DNA from: Wansuia hejianensis
GTDB taxonomy: Bacteria > Bacillota > Clostridia > Lachnospirales > Lachnospiraceae
Direction: 5' to 3'
DNA length: 64,000 nucleotides
NCBI RefSeq assembly: GCF_014337215.1
Contig: NZ_CP060635.1
Coordinates: 2,865,501-2,929,500 of the forward strand
Positions 45,801-54,423 of this stretch are shown one piece after another. Position numbers and translations under genes: made by a program. Numbering within the stretch: the stretch's first letter is position 1; each line of letters begins with the position of its first letter. The notes under the pieces are model-generated. The model was not told the DNA's origin. It saw only the letters and a list, made by a program, of their open reading frames with translations, and searched no databases.

Positions 45801-47185
45801 ACTGCATCAAATGTTAATGAAGCCACCGTTGCTGTATAAGAATAATATCCCGGTGCATTGCAAGAGAATTTTATATTTCGGTTTGAAATCCAGCTATCAT
45901 GTATCTTTACTAAACCGTCTGCCGCACTGATCCATTCAGCTCCGACATATCCCGTAACATTAGGAATTATTTGCTTCGTCTCTGCATCCTGAAAACGCAA
46001 CCATGTATAACTTTCCTTAATATCCGTGGCAATAAATGGGATATTATGGGTATTTGCATATAATTCCGCATAGGAAAAGCGTGAGCCTTTTATAGTTAAA
46101 TAATCACAATATTCGAAGCTCAAATCACGAATACTGGTTGTACTGCTGGGTATTTGTATAATTCTCAGTTTGTTACACGCATAAAAAGCTCTTTGTGCAA
46201 TTTCAACTACACTTGAAGGTAATGTTATCTCTTCAAAAATACAGTGAGAGAAAGAAAACTCCCCTAAATATGTTAATTTAGGATTTGTATTTTGGAAGAT
46301 TACATTCTTTAATGTATGTGTGCAAAACGCAGTATTTCCAATTTTTTCAATATTGTTCGGAATAAAAATGCTTTCAAGACCTGCTTCACAGAACGTCCAC
46401 GGTTCAATCACAGAAAGTTTGTGCGGAATTTGTATCTCTTTCAATGAAGTACATGCACAAAACGCAGATTCTCCAATCTGTACAAGCGTATTCGGTAAAT
46501 TTATATTGGATAAAGATCTACAATCGCCAAAAGCATGAGATGCAATTTTGGTCAGACCAGAAGGCAATATTACGCTTGTTAATTGGGTGCATTCCAGAAA
46601 AGCCCAATAGCCAATCTCAGTTACTGTTTCAGGAATTGTAATTGTCTTTAAACTTTCACATTTCCTAAATGTCAATCTGGGAATATACGTTATTCCATTA
46701 GGCAACGATACTGTCTCTAAACTGCTGCAACCTACAAACACAAGGTCTCCCATAGATGATAATGTTGTTGGTAATTTTGCACTTTTAAGATTTGTACAGG
46801 AGCAAAAAGCCTCATCCTGAATCTCCGTCACAGAATCTGCTATTTCCAAAGATGTAATACTTTTACAAGATTCAAAGCAATAAGCTCCAATAATTTTTAC
46901 CGGAATATTTTCTATTTTTTCAGGTATGACTACTTCAGTTGGTTCTCCAGTATAACCTACAATTGTTTTTGAAGCAGGATCAAAAAGCAGTTTTCCATTT
47001 TTTACGGCATATTCAATAGCATCATTTACCTGGATCTGTTCTTTCTTTAATAAAGCAACGCTTTTTCGCATTTGTATTTCTTCTTGTATTTTTTCTTGTA
47101 TTTCTTTTTCATGTTGAGCCAATAACTCTTCATACTGCAGCTTTTTTTTCATCGCCTCTGATTCATTGCGCCTACTCTCCCCCAT
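42803..47185 (-). CDS. Giant leucine-rich-repeat (BspA-like) protein, 1460 aa, no signal peptide
   Basis: Starts at ATG 47185 with AAAGGGG upstream. Residues about 12-60 are a coiled coil (KLQYEELLAQHEKEIQEKIQ). Residues about 75-390 contain about a dozen BspA-type LRR_5 repeats with units like LTSVILPSGLTKIASHAF. A carboxypeptidase-regulatory-like segment (about 395-460), an unassigned middle, a region of repeated WxN/LW-type strands around 780-1130 that could be a beta-propeller, and two CARDB-like beta-sandwich domains (about 1190-1290 and 1300-1370) follow. There is no N-terminal signal and no anchor, which is odd for a protein made of domains usually found outside the cell. AT-rich codon use sets it apart from the transfer genes, so it is probably cargo. 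Confidence 0.82.
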   Translation of the reverse strand: MGESRRNESEAMKKKLQYEELLAQHEKEIQEKIQEEIQMRKSVALLKKEQIQVNDAIEYAVKNGKLLFDPASKTIVGYTGEPTEVVIPEKIENIPVKIIGAYCFESCKSITSLEIADSVTEIQDEAFCSCTNLKSAKLPTTLSSMGDLVFVGCSSLETVSLPNGITYIPRLTFRKCESLKTITIPETVTEIGYWAFLECTQLTSVILPSGLTKIASHAFGDCRSLSNINLPNTLVQIGESAFCACTSLKEIQIPHKLSVIEPWTFCEAGLESIFIPNNIEKIGNTAFCTHTLKNVIFQNTNPKLTYLGEFSFSHCIFEEITLPSSVVEIAQRAFYACNKLRIIQIPSSTTSIRDLSFEYCDYLTIKGSRFSYAELYANTHNIPFIATDIKESYTWLRFQDAETKQIIPNVTGYVGAEWISAADGLVKIHDSWISNRNIKFSCNAPGYYSYTATVASLTFDAVNVISLAQKEETVTWNSLNINTDSCSGSCIEETLYGPEYEIAGEKGPLFELPISYNFSFFDVVKINNNIKEKRFEILIGDFSDEADINLQSTKELVANLSSKTNIAPNILKSLMQYSKSTTMVLGIEITTRVCGYMEINYDGILLDGGIGIMCDIGYDLYIPIIAIPVYATVGLSGGFNDVIYLEMNQNKTLNLFGTIDFNIAANGGVGVGIPKFLNAEIGVEAGFNLQFRFPLEILSKDCKIYFSGKAYFEYHAFCLENKHSIEVAKCQLYPPLNKSWSFIEKKNEPMHIGLNTMTLTMRPTSPTLVSMPRPKSIHSNGIHVQNEFLLDSVYSYCEPQMVELSDGKLLMVWVGDDFKRTNINRAALMYSIYNDGIWSNINQVQDDGTTDGSPRLLRLNDKIYLLWQNQEMILDDTQPVEEVITYSNLWLAQFQENSFNVIAPITYSARFELMPTITCCGDEIIVAWVENERNDIYSFAGKNIIQISHLNQSGGMEYFSNYIIESKVITNLVSTVVNGQHEIAFTLWDPETSKTNLYTAKQSDTSYQELCADVVGEIQYENNRLYWISNNQLLFKDLSSDVVLPVKVAFDFGMAKKIKVLSRDNIIRILMIYRNNETDEIYEIHFDEFSQAWSQPVALTNLQQEIRDFTAVLTTNEEIVLSVVCPINTDDENEQQSSRYNNIYIIHDPQPMQLTILETGYDESSLTDLTKVKLWVEIRNDSLQAIDEVGLILKTENQNVISTETLTHYIPSGKRTYLEWICDLSNCLADTYIVTVSFNAETVAGQQSNSHILKIAYADIAIEKMTVNSSGSTKEISAKFINKGFCQISEGVVEVYGLKENNHWEMLLSDNVVGLQTGESIEKMFIVPASDYRIYQTKVSIPEKEIYYENNIAYAAELQTRTTPLSVLYVEYVRKSALLLKSYIQNNTNSIQTVTITIYVYDQDDNYKKTSYERTMQFPASGILTVTCNIPDVETGEYLVLSASNDEGIIMDGHTRIKII

Positions 47186-47286
47186 AACTTTTACCCCTTT
47201 CTTTTTTCTAGTGATGATAATTCTTATAAAATACTTTTGCGTATCTCTCTAAAATGATTATATAAGGCCACTCTTATACAGTTGTT

Positions 47287-47315
47287 ATTATACATCACCA
47301 GCTGTAGAATGTCAC
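47287..47315 (-). promoter_or_regulatory. Promoter of the LRR gene
   Basis: GTGACA (47315-47310), a 17-bp spacer and a perfect TATAAT (47292-47287) on the minus strand, about 100 bp before the LRR start codon. The rest of 47186-47671 shows no supported gene. Confidence 0.7.
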
Positions 47316-47671
47316 GGTATAATATATATGTCAATTCGCTCATAGCATTGGATAGATATTATTGGCATCTATACAAAAGTATATTGAGTCATAAGGCTAA
47401 CACGTTAAAAAAAAGAAAACAGCGCTCCTCCCAGTTCTCAAATGAGATGTAGTTTTGCGCCTGAAAATTATTACGAAATATTTTCTGTTTTTTTCTAATT
47501 ATGGATTGCATATACCACAAGGCTCAAAACCCCGGGCAATTAAATCTTCTCTACTACCTGTAAATTCTCTCTTAATTTTTGTCACTTATCATTTCCACTT
47601 TGGAGCAGTCCGGATCATGAAACTTTTTTGGAATGAGTGTCAAAAATATGGGGTTCTCCAGTCGTATCCGT

Positions 47672-47894
47672 TCAGGAATAACCTACTATCTGATTTCTTC
47701 CGGTAGAATAATCAATTTGTACTCCCGGCTATACAATAGCAAAATACGTGGAAGTTAATACCGTCTCCATTATCTTCTACAGAGAGAGCTTTCATCCGAA
47801 TCCCCATGGCAAGCAGATTATCATCTTCAAAAACAGGTGGTATTCGGTACGGGACGTGGTTATCTGCCAGTTTATTACTATTTATTTTCCACAA
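47672..47894 (-). pseudogene. C-terminal fragment of a DNA/RNA non-specific endonuclease, frameshifted
   Basis: One frame reads NHVPYRIPPVFEDDNLLA, then IRMKALSVEDNGDGINFHVF; after a one-base shift another frame continues PGVQIDYSTGRNQIVGYS before a stop. Together they match the end of Gram-positive DNA/RNA non-specific endonucleases (family pattern NHV.YRVTP.F.G.NL.A.GV.MEA.SVEDNG.G..FNV..YNVQPG..IDY.TG). The catalytic DRGH-type part is missing, and I find no upstream portion in the adjacent AT-rich DNA. The remnant lies between the LRR cargo and the transfer genes. Confidence 0.75.
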
Positions 47895-48200
47895 AAGTCA
47901 ACGAGATCTGCCTTTCGGAAGGACTTATAAAAAATCCTGAACTAGTTACTAACTGTTCCTCTGTATTAAGATATTACGTTAGGAAAAATTAATATTCATC
48001 ATTTGAATATTATAGCACGACGGGCGGAACGCCTCGGTTCTTATACCCTGGCCAATCTGCTCGCCGTTCCTTGTTCTAGTTCGCATCCTCCGGTACCATT
48101 TGCTTTCCAGATACCTTAGTATATTTTCCTTCCCTCGCATTTTCCGGCACATGATCTATCGGGCTACCAGCTTCCATCTCCGGTTGCACCGCCAGAAGCC
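47895..48200. other. Intergenic stretch without a supported gene
   Basis: About 305 bp between the nuclease remnant and a small element gene. A 57-codon minus-strand frame (about 47980-48153, beginning MCRKMRGKENILRYLESKW) exists but has no clear ribosome-binding site or recognisable family, so I do not call it. Confidence 0.4.
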
Positions 48201-48401
48201 TTATAACGTTCTGTTCCGGTCTTTTTTCTTTAACCTAATAACGGACATTGTTGCTTCACGGTTTCTTTTCAAAGCATACGCCTGCGCCGCCTCTAAGGAT
48301 TCAAATTCCAGAGGACGTCCATCCTCTTTACACCACGCCTCCGCATGGCCGAATATGGAAGCGGCACTTCTCACCGCCCAAATTCCGTATGTATTTTTCA
48401 T
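48201..48401 (-). CDS. Small hypothetical element protein, 66 aa
   Basis: Start ATG 48401 (MKNTYGIWAVRSAASIFG) with AAGGAG about 10 nt upstream. The rest, HAEAWCKEDGRPLEFESLEA and a basic tail, resembles small proteins often encoded beside conjugation genes, but I cannot name the family. The gene begins 14 bp after the stop of the 210-aa gene on the same strand. Confidence 0.5.
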   Translation of the reverse strand: MKNTYGIWAVRSAASIFGHAEAWCKEDGRPLEFESLEAAQAYALKRNREATMSVIRLKKKDRNRTL

Positions 48402-48415
48402 TTTTACCATTCTCC

Positions 48416-49048
48416 TTATCGCTTCGGCTTTTTAGATGTCTTTTGGGGCGCATTCGTTTCCGGAGCCTTACTATTTTTAATTTTCTGCCGGCCAGGATGT
48501 GGCTGCTCAGCCTCCTGATCAACCGAAGTAATATTGACATACTCCCCGATCATACAAAGCGCTTTATAATAACTGTCACAGGAAAATACCCTGTCAGCCA
48601 TTTCCTTCGCCTGATCGGGCAACCCGTGCGCTTCCAGAGTACGAGAGGCGATACTGATCAGGTTAAAAATATTCCCATCTTGGCCAATCAAAGGGCAATC
48701 CGGTTTTTCTGAAATTTTCTGCATCGGTTTTTCTCCCAGGCGGTTATCAATATAATCAGACAGCCAGATACCACCAAAAATATCATATGTCTGCTGACGC
48801 CACATGACGAGTTTTCCAACATCCAATTCGACGTCCTCGAACGGAAACAGCATATAGGTAAGATCCTCATTTTGAAACACACTCACATGGGTAAACGCCG
48901 TTCCATCCAAAAGGATTCCACTTTGCGTCAGCAGATCATTGATTCCTTTAACCCATTCACCAGGGTCCCCGCCGCATCCCTGTAGGATAATTCCTTCTTT
49001 GTCCCCCATGCGCCGAAGCTCTTCCAACGTGATAGTCTGAATTTCCAC
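48416..49048 (-). CDS. Hypothetical element protein, 210 aa
   Basis: Start GTG 49048 (VEIQTITLEELRRMG) with GGAGGAG directly upstream. The N-terminal half (GIILQGCGGDPGEWVKGIND, then TYMLFPFEDVELDVGKLVMW and FGGIWLSDYIDNRLG) looks like a conserved domain of Clostridia mobile elements. The second half includes a helical segment (LIGQDGNIFNLISIASRTLE) similar to that of small element proteins, and a Lys/Pro-rich tail. No signal or membrane segment. The region 49064-49264 upstream shows nothing. Function unknown. Confidence 0.6.
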   Translation of the reverse strand: MEIQTITLEELRRMGDKEGIILQGCGGDPGEWVKGINDLLTQSGILLDGTAFTHVSVFQNEDLTYMLFPFEDVELDVGKLVMWRQQTYDIFGGIWLSDYIDNRLGEKPMQKISEKPDCPLIGQDGNIFNLISIASRTLEAHGLPDQAKEMADRVFSCDSYYKALCMIGEYVNITSVDQEAEQPHPGRQKIKNSKAPETNAPQKTSKKPKR

Positions 49049-49264
49049 AATTCTCCTCCTCAAAAATTATTTGTCATATACCAGGGAATCGCTACGGAAT
49101 TCGCCTGTTCCCCACCCGTTTTCCAAACTCCTAGAATACTGTATCAAGAATCGTCCTACCTCGCTGATACATTTGCTCTAATGGAACAGAGAACGATTAT
49201 GAGCAGCTACATATGGGATAAAATGAACCATTCCCACCATATAGCCGCCAGCATTTCATGAATC

Positions 49265-49984
49265 TTAGAACGCATTATCTCTCAATTTTACTAGTTCATT
49301 ACTCGTATATTGGCAAGGCAGCACGTCCAGATAAGCTCCATGTTCTCCCTGCGGCGGATAATACAGAAATGTGACCAGTGTTTCCTCTTTGTCATTGAAC
49401 TGGATATAGTATTCTTCCCGCCCATAAGAGATTCCTGCATACCGGTCCAGCAGCACTGTTGCCATATCTGCCTTCAGACCATGCTGTTCAAGATAAGATT
49501 CCAAGAGGATTGCCACCCCTCCGTAGTCGGCTCCCATGGTTTCTTTCATGCTCTCGGCATTCTCTAGCTCAACAAAATCCCGCCATTCCATATCATCTGT
49601 CAGATACCCAACCGTAATCCCCGTATAGCGTTTCCCGCCCCAGTAATATTCATCGAAATCAAGCACGGCCCCCGGCCCTGTGGCCATATCCGGCTCCGGT
49701 AAGCGCCATCCATCCAGCTCTTCTCCTCCGGCCACTACTTTTGATCCCTGGCTTTTCGATTCCTCTTCCTCCAATTCTATCCCTAACGCTTTATAGGGGG
49801 CCGTCTCTTCCGATTCTGTCTGCATAGCATCTGCTGTATTCTGATTGGTTTCTGTCTCCCTTTTATGCTCCGAGCTATTTAAGACGAGTACGGCCGCAGT
49901 GATCAAAATTCCTGCAGCGACCGTCAAATAAAACTTTTTCGGTAACTTCTTTTCTTTTTTCATTTTCGTGCCGACGTTCGGCAC
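49265..49984 (-). CDS. Membrane-anchored extracytoplasmic element protein
   Basis: A 239-aa protein. The likely start is GTG 49984 after GGAAGGGGG, which places the start codon inside a 17-bp palindrome (49968-49984); the alternative ATG at 49963 lacks a ribosome-binding site. One membrane helix (about 20-37, LTVAAGILITAAVLVLN) is followed by an acidic linker and a folded outer domain (AVLDFDEYYWGGKRYTGI, then GADYGGVAILLESYLEQHGL). It lies 12 bp after the lysozyme/C39 gene, so it is likely part of the transfer apparatus, in the place where related elements encode an exported accessory protein. No family recognised. Confidence 0.6.
   Translation of the reverse strand: MPNVGTKMKKEKKLPKKFYLTVAAGILITAAVLVLNSSEHKRETETNQNTADAMQTESEETAPYKALGIELEEEESKSQGSKVVAGGEELDGWRLPEPDMATGPGAVLDFDEYYWGGKRYTGITVGYLTDDMEWRDFVELENAESMKETMGADYGGVAILLESYLEQHGLKADMATVLLDRYAGISYGREEYYIQFNDKEETLVTFLYYPPQGEHGAYLDVLPCQYTSNELVKLRDNAF
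49968..49984. repeat. 17-bp palindrome, copy 3 (over a start codon)
   Basis: GTGCCGACGTTCGGCAC. On the minus strand it reads GTGCCGAACGTCGGCAC and its first three bases are the GTG start of the 239-aa protein. Confidence 0.85.
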
Positions 49985-49996
49985 GCCCCCTTCCCG

Positions 49997-51802
49997 TCAT
50001 CCTGCAAAACTTTCATAAACCTGATAAGCCATCTGTATCCGGTATTCAATATCTGCATATGCAAACACCGGCCGTTCAAATTTCGCACAAAACGTCCGCG
50101 TTGCTAAATCCACATCCGTCAGATTTTTAAATTCCGCATAACTCATATTGCACTCCTGGCCATAAGGCGCGGAATAGGTACTGCTCCAATACCAATCTCC
50201 ACTCTCCAGCTGTAACAGCAAGTATTCCACCTGCGTCTCCAGGCTGGTTCCAGGCCAGGGATCCCCTTGTCCCGCCGCATAAGTTTTAAACTCTGTAAAA
50301 TTGGTAATACTGCTGCCATTCGAATAGGTGTAATCCGTCCAGGCAACAATTCCCCCACCGTGTGCATCCTCCGCATGGATATCTATGTCTGCCCCGCCAT
50401 GGTTCGTCTCCTGATAAACATTCCCTACTACCCCGGCCGCAGCAGCATCCGAAAAACCGCCATATTTCTTTAAGGCATGGAACAATCGTTCTGCATCGGT
50501 AGCACCAGATAACTGCACATTCATCGGGACTTTCTCAAAAATCCAAATGTGTTTTGCACAGGAAAAAATGGTATCCCAATCGTGCCCGCCAGAGGATAAG
50601 CTGTCCTCATAATTACCTCTGTTTCCCGGATCATAAACATAAGCGCCCCGTTCACCAGCCCCGTAAATTAAGATATAATGCCCTCCGCCGCTGGGATTAT
50701 ATTTACCACCGGTCATGGATAAAATGACCGGATGATAATCAGACACCTGTCTGATCAGATATTCCCGATCAAAAGCTGCCTCTCCGCAGCAATTCATATT
50801 TGGGCCGCCCATCTCTTCCACCGCCCCGACCTGGTAATATGCTGCCAGATTCCCAATCGCATCGTGGGTATTGACCGTATTGTACTTCCCATTTGTATTG
50901 GCAACCGCCGCCACATCTGGTGGCGTAATCACGGAACCGGTCAGGCCAGACGCTGCCATGGCGAAACTCGTAATCCCACACCCATCGGAAGATATTGTCC
51001 CATCATTAAACGGTATGTCCCGGTAATCCCCCTGGTTATAATAAGGCACAGCTCCCGTATAATGGCCAGCTGCAAAAGATAGCGCCGTTTCCGTTACAGA
51101 CGCACTGACAACTGTAAAAGTAGAAACAACCAGAAGGGCAAGCAGGGCCACCGCAAGAAGAATTCCGGCCGCAAGCAGCAGAACCGGCGCTATCAAGGAA
51201 TATAAATATCCTCCTATGAGCAACGCAGCCTTTTTTATCGGCCCCACCGCAATCTGACCGTCTCTTCTTTCTTCCTCTGCGGAATCTCCCCAATTCTCCC
51301 ACTGGTTTGTTCGGAATAAGCCTTCCTCCACCGGCTGCATCTGTACTGTCAGCTTCCGGGCTTCCCTTTGTATTCCCCGTATCCTCCTCCGGTTTTCGGA
51401 AACTGTTAGATCTGAAATTCTCTTCCCATTGCTTCTATCTTCCGTCGCTTTACCTGACTCTTTCTTAGTTCCACTTTTTCTTTTTCCGCACCCTGGCATA
51501 TGCGCCCCAGCCAGCGATTTTCGTTTTGGCGCTTCTAAAGAATTCTCCTCCCAGAATAGTTTCCCTACCCGCCTTTTTCGCAAAAGCCTTTCCTTCCGAC
51601 CGCTGGAGAGTCGGTTCCATTTTGCTCGAAGCCTCTTAGGAAGGAAAGCCTCGATCTCGCGGATCCCCTGGCCGGACTTGCTTATCTTTCCGCCTTTTTC
51701 AATCCATTCGGGATCCTCTGAGAGCATAATTCCATCTCCGGATTGCTTAAGCTGCGGCTCAAAATCGAAAACTTTCCCTTCCTCCCTCTCCGCAATTTTC
51801 AT
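49997..51802 (-). CDS. Conjugation cell-wall hydrolase: C39-like peptidase plus tail-lysozyme domain
   Basis: A 601-aa protein whose ATG overlaps the VirB4 stop (ATGA). Residues 1-170 are a basic, probably cytoplasmic region (RKERLLRKRRVGK). One or two membrane helices span about 198-250. Residues about 265-430 look like a C39-type cysteine peptidase fold: Cys in SSDGCGITSFAMAASGLTG, His in GGGHYILIYG and Asp in VYDPGNRG. Residues about 445-600 are a phage-tail-lysozyme-like domain, LFHALKKYGGFSDAAAAGVV and GNVYQETNHGG with the acidic catalytic residue. This is the VirB1-like enzyme that opens peptidoglycan for the transfer channel. Confidence 0.85.
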   Translation of the reverse strand: MKIAEREEGKVFDFEPQLKQSGDGIMLSEDPEWIEKGGKISKSGQGIREIEAFLPKRLRAKWNRLSSGRKERLLRKRRVGKLFWEENSLEAPKRKSLAGAHMPGCGKRKSGTKKESGKATEDRSNGKRISDLTVSENRRRIRGIQREARKLTVQMQPVEEGLFRTNQWENWGDSAEEERRDGQIAVGPIKKAALLIGGYLYSLIAPVLLLAAGILLAVALLALLVVSTFTVVSASVTETALSFAAGHYTGAVPYYNQGDYRDIPFNDGTISSDGCGITSFAMAASGLTGSVITPPDVAAVANTNGKYNTVNTHDAIGNLAAYYQVGAVEEMGGPNMNCCGEAAFDREYLIRQVSDYHPVILSMTGGKYNPSGGGHYILIYGAGERGAYVYDPGNRGNYEDSLSSGGHDWDTIFSCAKHIWIFEKVPMNVQLSGATDAERLFHALKKYGGFSDAAAAGVVGNVYQETNHGGADIDIHAEDAHGGGIVAWTDYTYSNGSSITNFTEFKTYAAGQGDPWPGTSLETQVEYLLLQLESGDWYWSSTYSAPYGQECNMSYAEFKNLTDVDLATRTFCAKFERPVFAYADIEYRIQMAYQVYESFAG

Positions 51803-54423
51803 AATCCGTCCCCTTTCCCTGTACGGTACTGCAGTTTTCCGGCAAACGGTACAGCCTCCAGCCTCCCTTCCCGACACAACCTCTGAAGAGCTGCATCTAA
51901 CTCCCCAGGCGTGCACGGAAGCAGTTCCTGTAATTCCTCCTTTCCTACCGGTACCGCCTGAGCAATCCGGAGAATTTCCACATCCAGGGTTCCTTCCCTG
52001 GCCAACGGGTCTCCGGCCTCCTGTCTTCGTTCTTTCTTTTCATGGAAATTTGTAGAAAACTTTTCATAGAGGCAGTTATCCCCTGACATACGCGCATCCA
52101 GCAAAATTGTCTTCGTACCCCAAATCATCAGGCAGTATCCGGGAACCGCTTCTGCTAAGGACTGGTATTCCACATCAGACAACTCCTGAATCTCCCGCAA
52201 TGCCGCTGCGTCTACGCCGCCCTGATCGAAAATACATTTATAGCCACAATTTGACAGCATGTCCCGAAGCTCCGGATTCTCTAACACGCGGGAAAGGTTC
52301 TGGAAAACCAACGTACAGATACCGCCAAATTTTCGATAAGTGGTGACTGCTTTTAGAAGAATATCCGCCGAACTCTTCTGGGCGCATATTACTTGCGTTT
52401 CATCTACGATCATTCGGGTGGCCGTATCATGCTGCTGGTTGTATGTCATTCGGTTGGTTAAAAAATGCATGACCGTAGTCATAACCGGAAGCCAATCTTC
52501 CGGATCTACTTTCTTCAAGCCGAACACGAGCAGGCGATTTTGAAAAGTTACATTCGATTGATGCGAAAACAGATCACTGGAGCCGCCCACCTGCTCTTCC
52601 AGAGAGTTGTAAATACGGCGCAGGATGGATGCTTCGGAAGGTTCTGTCGCCCGCCCCATGGCATCTTCTATTTCCTGCCGGAGATCTACAAGCGTAGGCT
52701 GCCACTTCCGCTTCTTTTGTGCAAACGCACGCTGATAAAGGTTCCTCACACACCGGTTTACCAATACCCGGTGTTCCTGGGTATATACCATGTTCTTCAT
52801 GATAGATTCACAAAATGCGGATGCCCAGGCACACTGGTCTGCGATAAACTGATTTTTCCGAAGTTCATCCCCGGAATCAAAAATCTGCTCCGGAATTTCA
52901 AGCGGGTTGATATGGCACTCCCCCTGCGCCTCCAACGACAGGAACTGCCCGCCAAACTCCCTGCAGATCTCCTGCAGTTCATTCTGCGGATCAATGCAGA
53001 TCAGGTCATCATCCGTTCCCAGCAATACTTGACTAATTTCAGTGCTTTTCAGGAAAAAAGATTTGCCGGATCCGGTATGCCCAATCACAATGCCATGTGG
53101 ACTGTAAAGTCGTTTCCGGTTTCCGATAACCAGATTTCCCGTGGTGCGATTTAATCCGTATAACACACCTCCGGCTTCCTGAAGTTCCTGCGCGTAGAAG
53201 GGCTGCAACGCAACAAAGGAAGAAGTCAGGAACGCCCGGAGGTTGTCCACCAACCGGCAGCCGATTGGCAAAGCTGTATTCAGTGCTTTTATTTGTACCC
53301 AGTGATATAACTCCAGTTTCACACCATTTTCTCGACTTACTGCCTGAACCCCTTCGATCCGCTGCCGCAGCTCCTCTTCTGACTGCGCCGTCACAACAAC
53401 CAGAAGTCCTGCCAAAAAACCGGATTCGTTATTCTCCTCCACCTGATCCTGATATGCCTCCAGTTCTTCCCTCTGTTTTTCCTTTGCATAGGAGGTACCA
53501 AGTGCTGCAAGGCCCCGTTTCCGTTTTGTATCGATCTCTGTAGCAATTGTCCTCTCCTGATTGATATGCGCTGCTGCCAGCATATCTTTCAAGGCCGCCT
53601 GGCCCGTAGGGGCTACATCAATCGTACAGATAGACGGATAGGGAAGCGTAGAAAGGCATTGAAAAACCCGATCCTCCCGCAAACTGCTTGTATATTCCCT
53701 AGCCGTAAGCACGGATGCATACATGCATCCCATATCCAGGTAGTCTTTATCCGCATCCAAAGACACCGGCAAAATCGCAGGTAATTTTCCCAATCCCCTG
53801 CTATCATCCTCTATCTGTTCCTGCCCACGGAAAAAAGCACCAAGAGCTGCCAATCGCTCCCCCGCCTGAAGCGGAAAGATACGGCTATCAAATGCCTGAA
53901 ACAGCCTTGCCAACTGGATTTCCAGAGAAGAAAAATACGTTTTTGCATCCGTATACCGGAGAGCCCGTACCGTTACTGTCAAATACAAAAGCCGGTTTAC
54001 ATCTCCCATGCTGCCGCGCTGTTCCAATTCCTCCCGCCACTCTCGCATTCCTTTCGATACTTCTGGATATGCCTCCCGGTTCTGTTCCCGGTACAAGCCA
54101 TCCAGATATTGTTCCGTATTGCGGGATACATTCATGGCGGTTATTTTAAAATCCGCGTTCATCGCATTTAAGAACTGCATCAGCGCCATCAGAACTTCCC
54201 GCTTTTCCTCATCGTTTTTATTAATATAATTCATATCCGCAAATAAATAGGCCCGGTCGTAAAGATCTTTCTCTTTTCCCTTTCGATCTTCAAGTTGGAA
54301 GATTCCGTCCGCATAAATCCTGTAAATCTGGAACGCCTGGCGGACACATTTCGGAATACGAAAAAGAGGCTGTGTCAGCCTCGCACTTTTTTGGAAATTA
54401 CGGATTGCATGCAGTACCGCCAT
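51799..54423 (-). CDS. VirB4-family conjugation ATPase
   Basis: An 874-aa ATPase from ATG 54423 with GGAGGAAGG upstream; the track of open codons further upstream is in the PrgI gene and beyond. Walker A is IGHTGSGKSFFLKSTEI (about residue 445), Walker B is in TRMIVDETQVI, and the block NRLLVFGLKKVDPEDW and the following GICTLVFQNLSRVLENPEL are typical of the VirB4/TraE class of Gram-positive elements. It powers channel assembly and substrate transport. It overlaps PrgI by 26 bp and the hydrolase by 4 bp, so the operon is tightly packed. A C-terminal winged-helix-like extension (LLPCTPGELDAALQRLCREG) is unusual. Confidence 0.95.
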   Translation of the reverse strand: MAVLHAIRNFQKSARLTQPLFRIPKCVRQAFQIYRIYADGIFQLEDRKGKEKDLYDRAYLFADMNYINKNDEEKREVLMALMQFLNAMNADFKITAMNVSRNTEQYLDGLYREQNREAYPEVSKGMREWREELEQRGSMGDVNRLLYLTVTVRALRYTDAKTYFSSLEIQLARLFQAFDSRIFPLQAGERLAALGAFFRGQEQIEDDSRGLGKLPAILPVSLDADKDYLDMGCMYASVLTAREYTSSLREDRVFQCLSTLPYPSICTIDVAPTGQAALKDMLAAAHINQERTIATEIDTKRKRGLAALGTSYAKEKQREELEAYQDQVEENNESGFLAGLLVVVTAQSEEELRQRIEGVQAVSRENGVKLELYHWVQIKALNTALPIGCRLVDNLRAFLTSSFVALQPFYAQELQEAGGVLYGLNRTTGNLVIGNRKRLYSPHGIVIGHTGSGKSFFLKSTEISQVLLGTDDDLICIDPQNELQEICREFGGQFLSLEAQGECHINPLEIPEQIFDSGDELRKNQFIADQCAWASAFCESIMKNMVYTQEHRVLVNRCVRNLYQRAFAQKKRKWQPTLVDLRQEIEDAMGRATEPSEASILRRIYNSLEEQVGGSSDLFSHQSNVTFQNRLLVFGLKKVDPEDWLPVMTTVMHFLTNRMTYNQQHDTATRMIVDETQVICAQKSSADILLKAVTTYRKFGGICTLVFQNLSRVLENPELRDMLSNCGYKCIFDQGGVDAAALREIQELSDVEYQSLAEAVPGYCLMIWGTKTILLDARMSGDNCLYEKFSTNFHEKKERRQEAGDPLAREGTLDVEILRIAQAVPVGKEELQELLPCTPGELDAALQRLCREGRLEAVPFAGKLQYRTGKGDGL

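Noticed and set aside
47455..47706. An 83-codon plus-strand ORF
   Set aside because: It is partly antisense to the nuclease remnant, has no start signal and shows no recognisable family.
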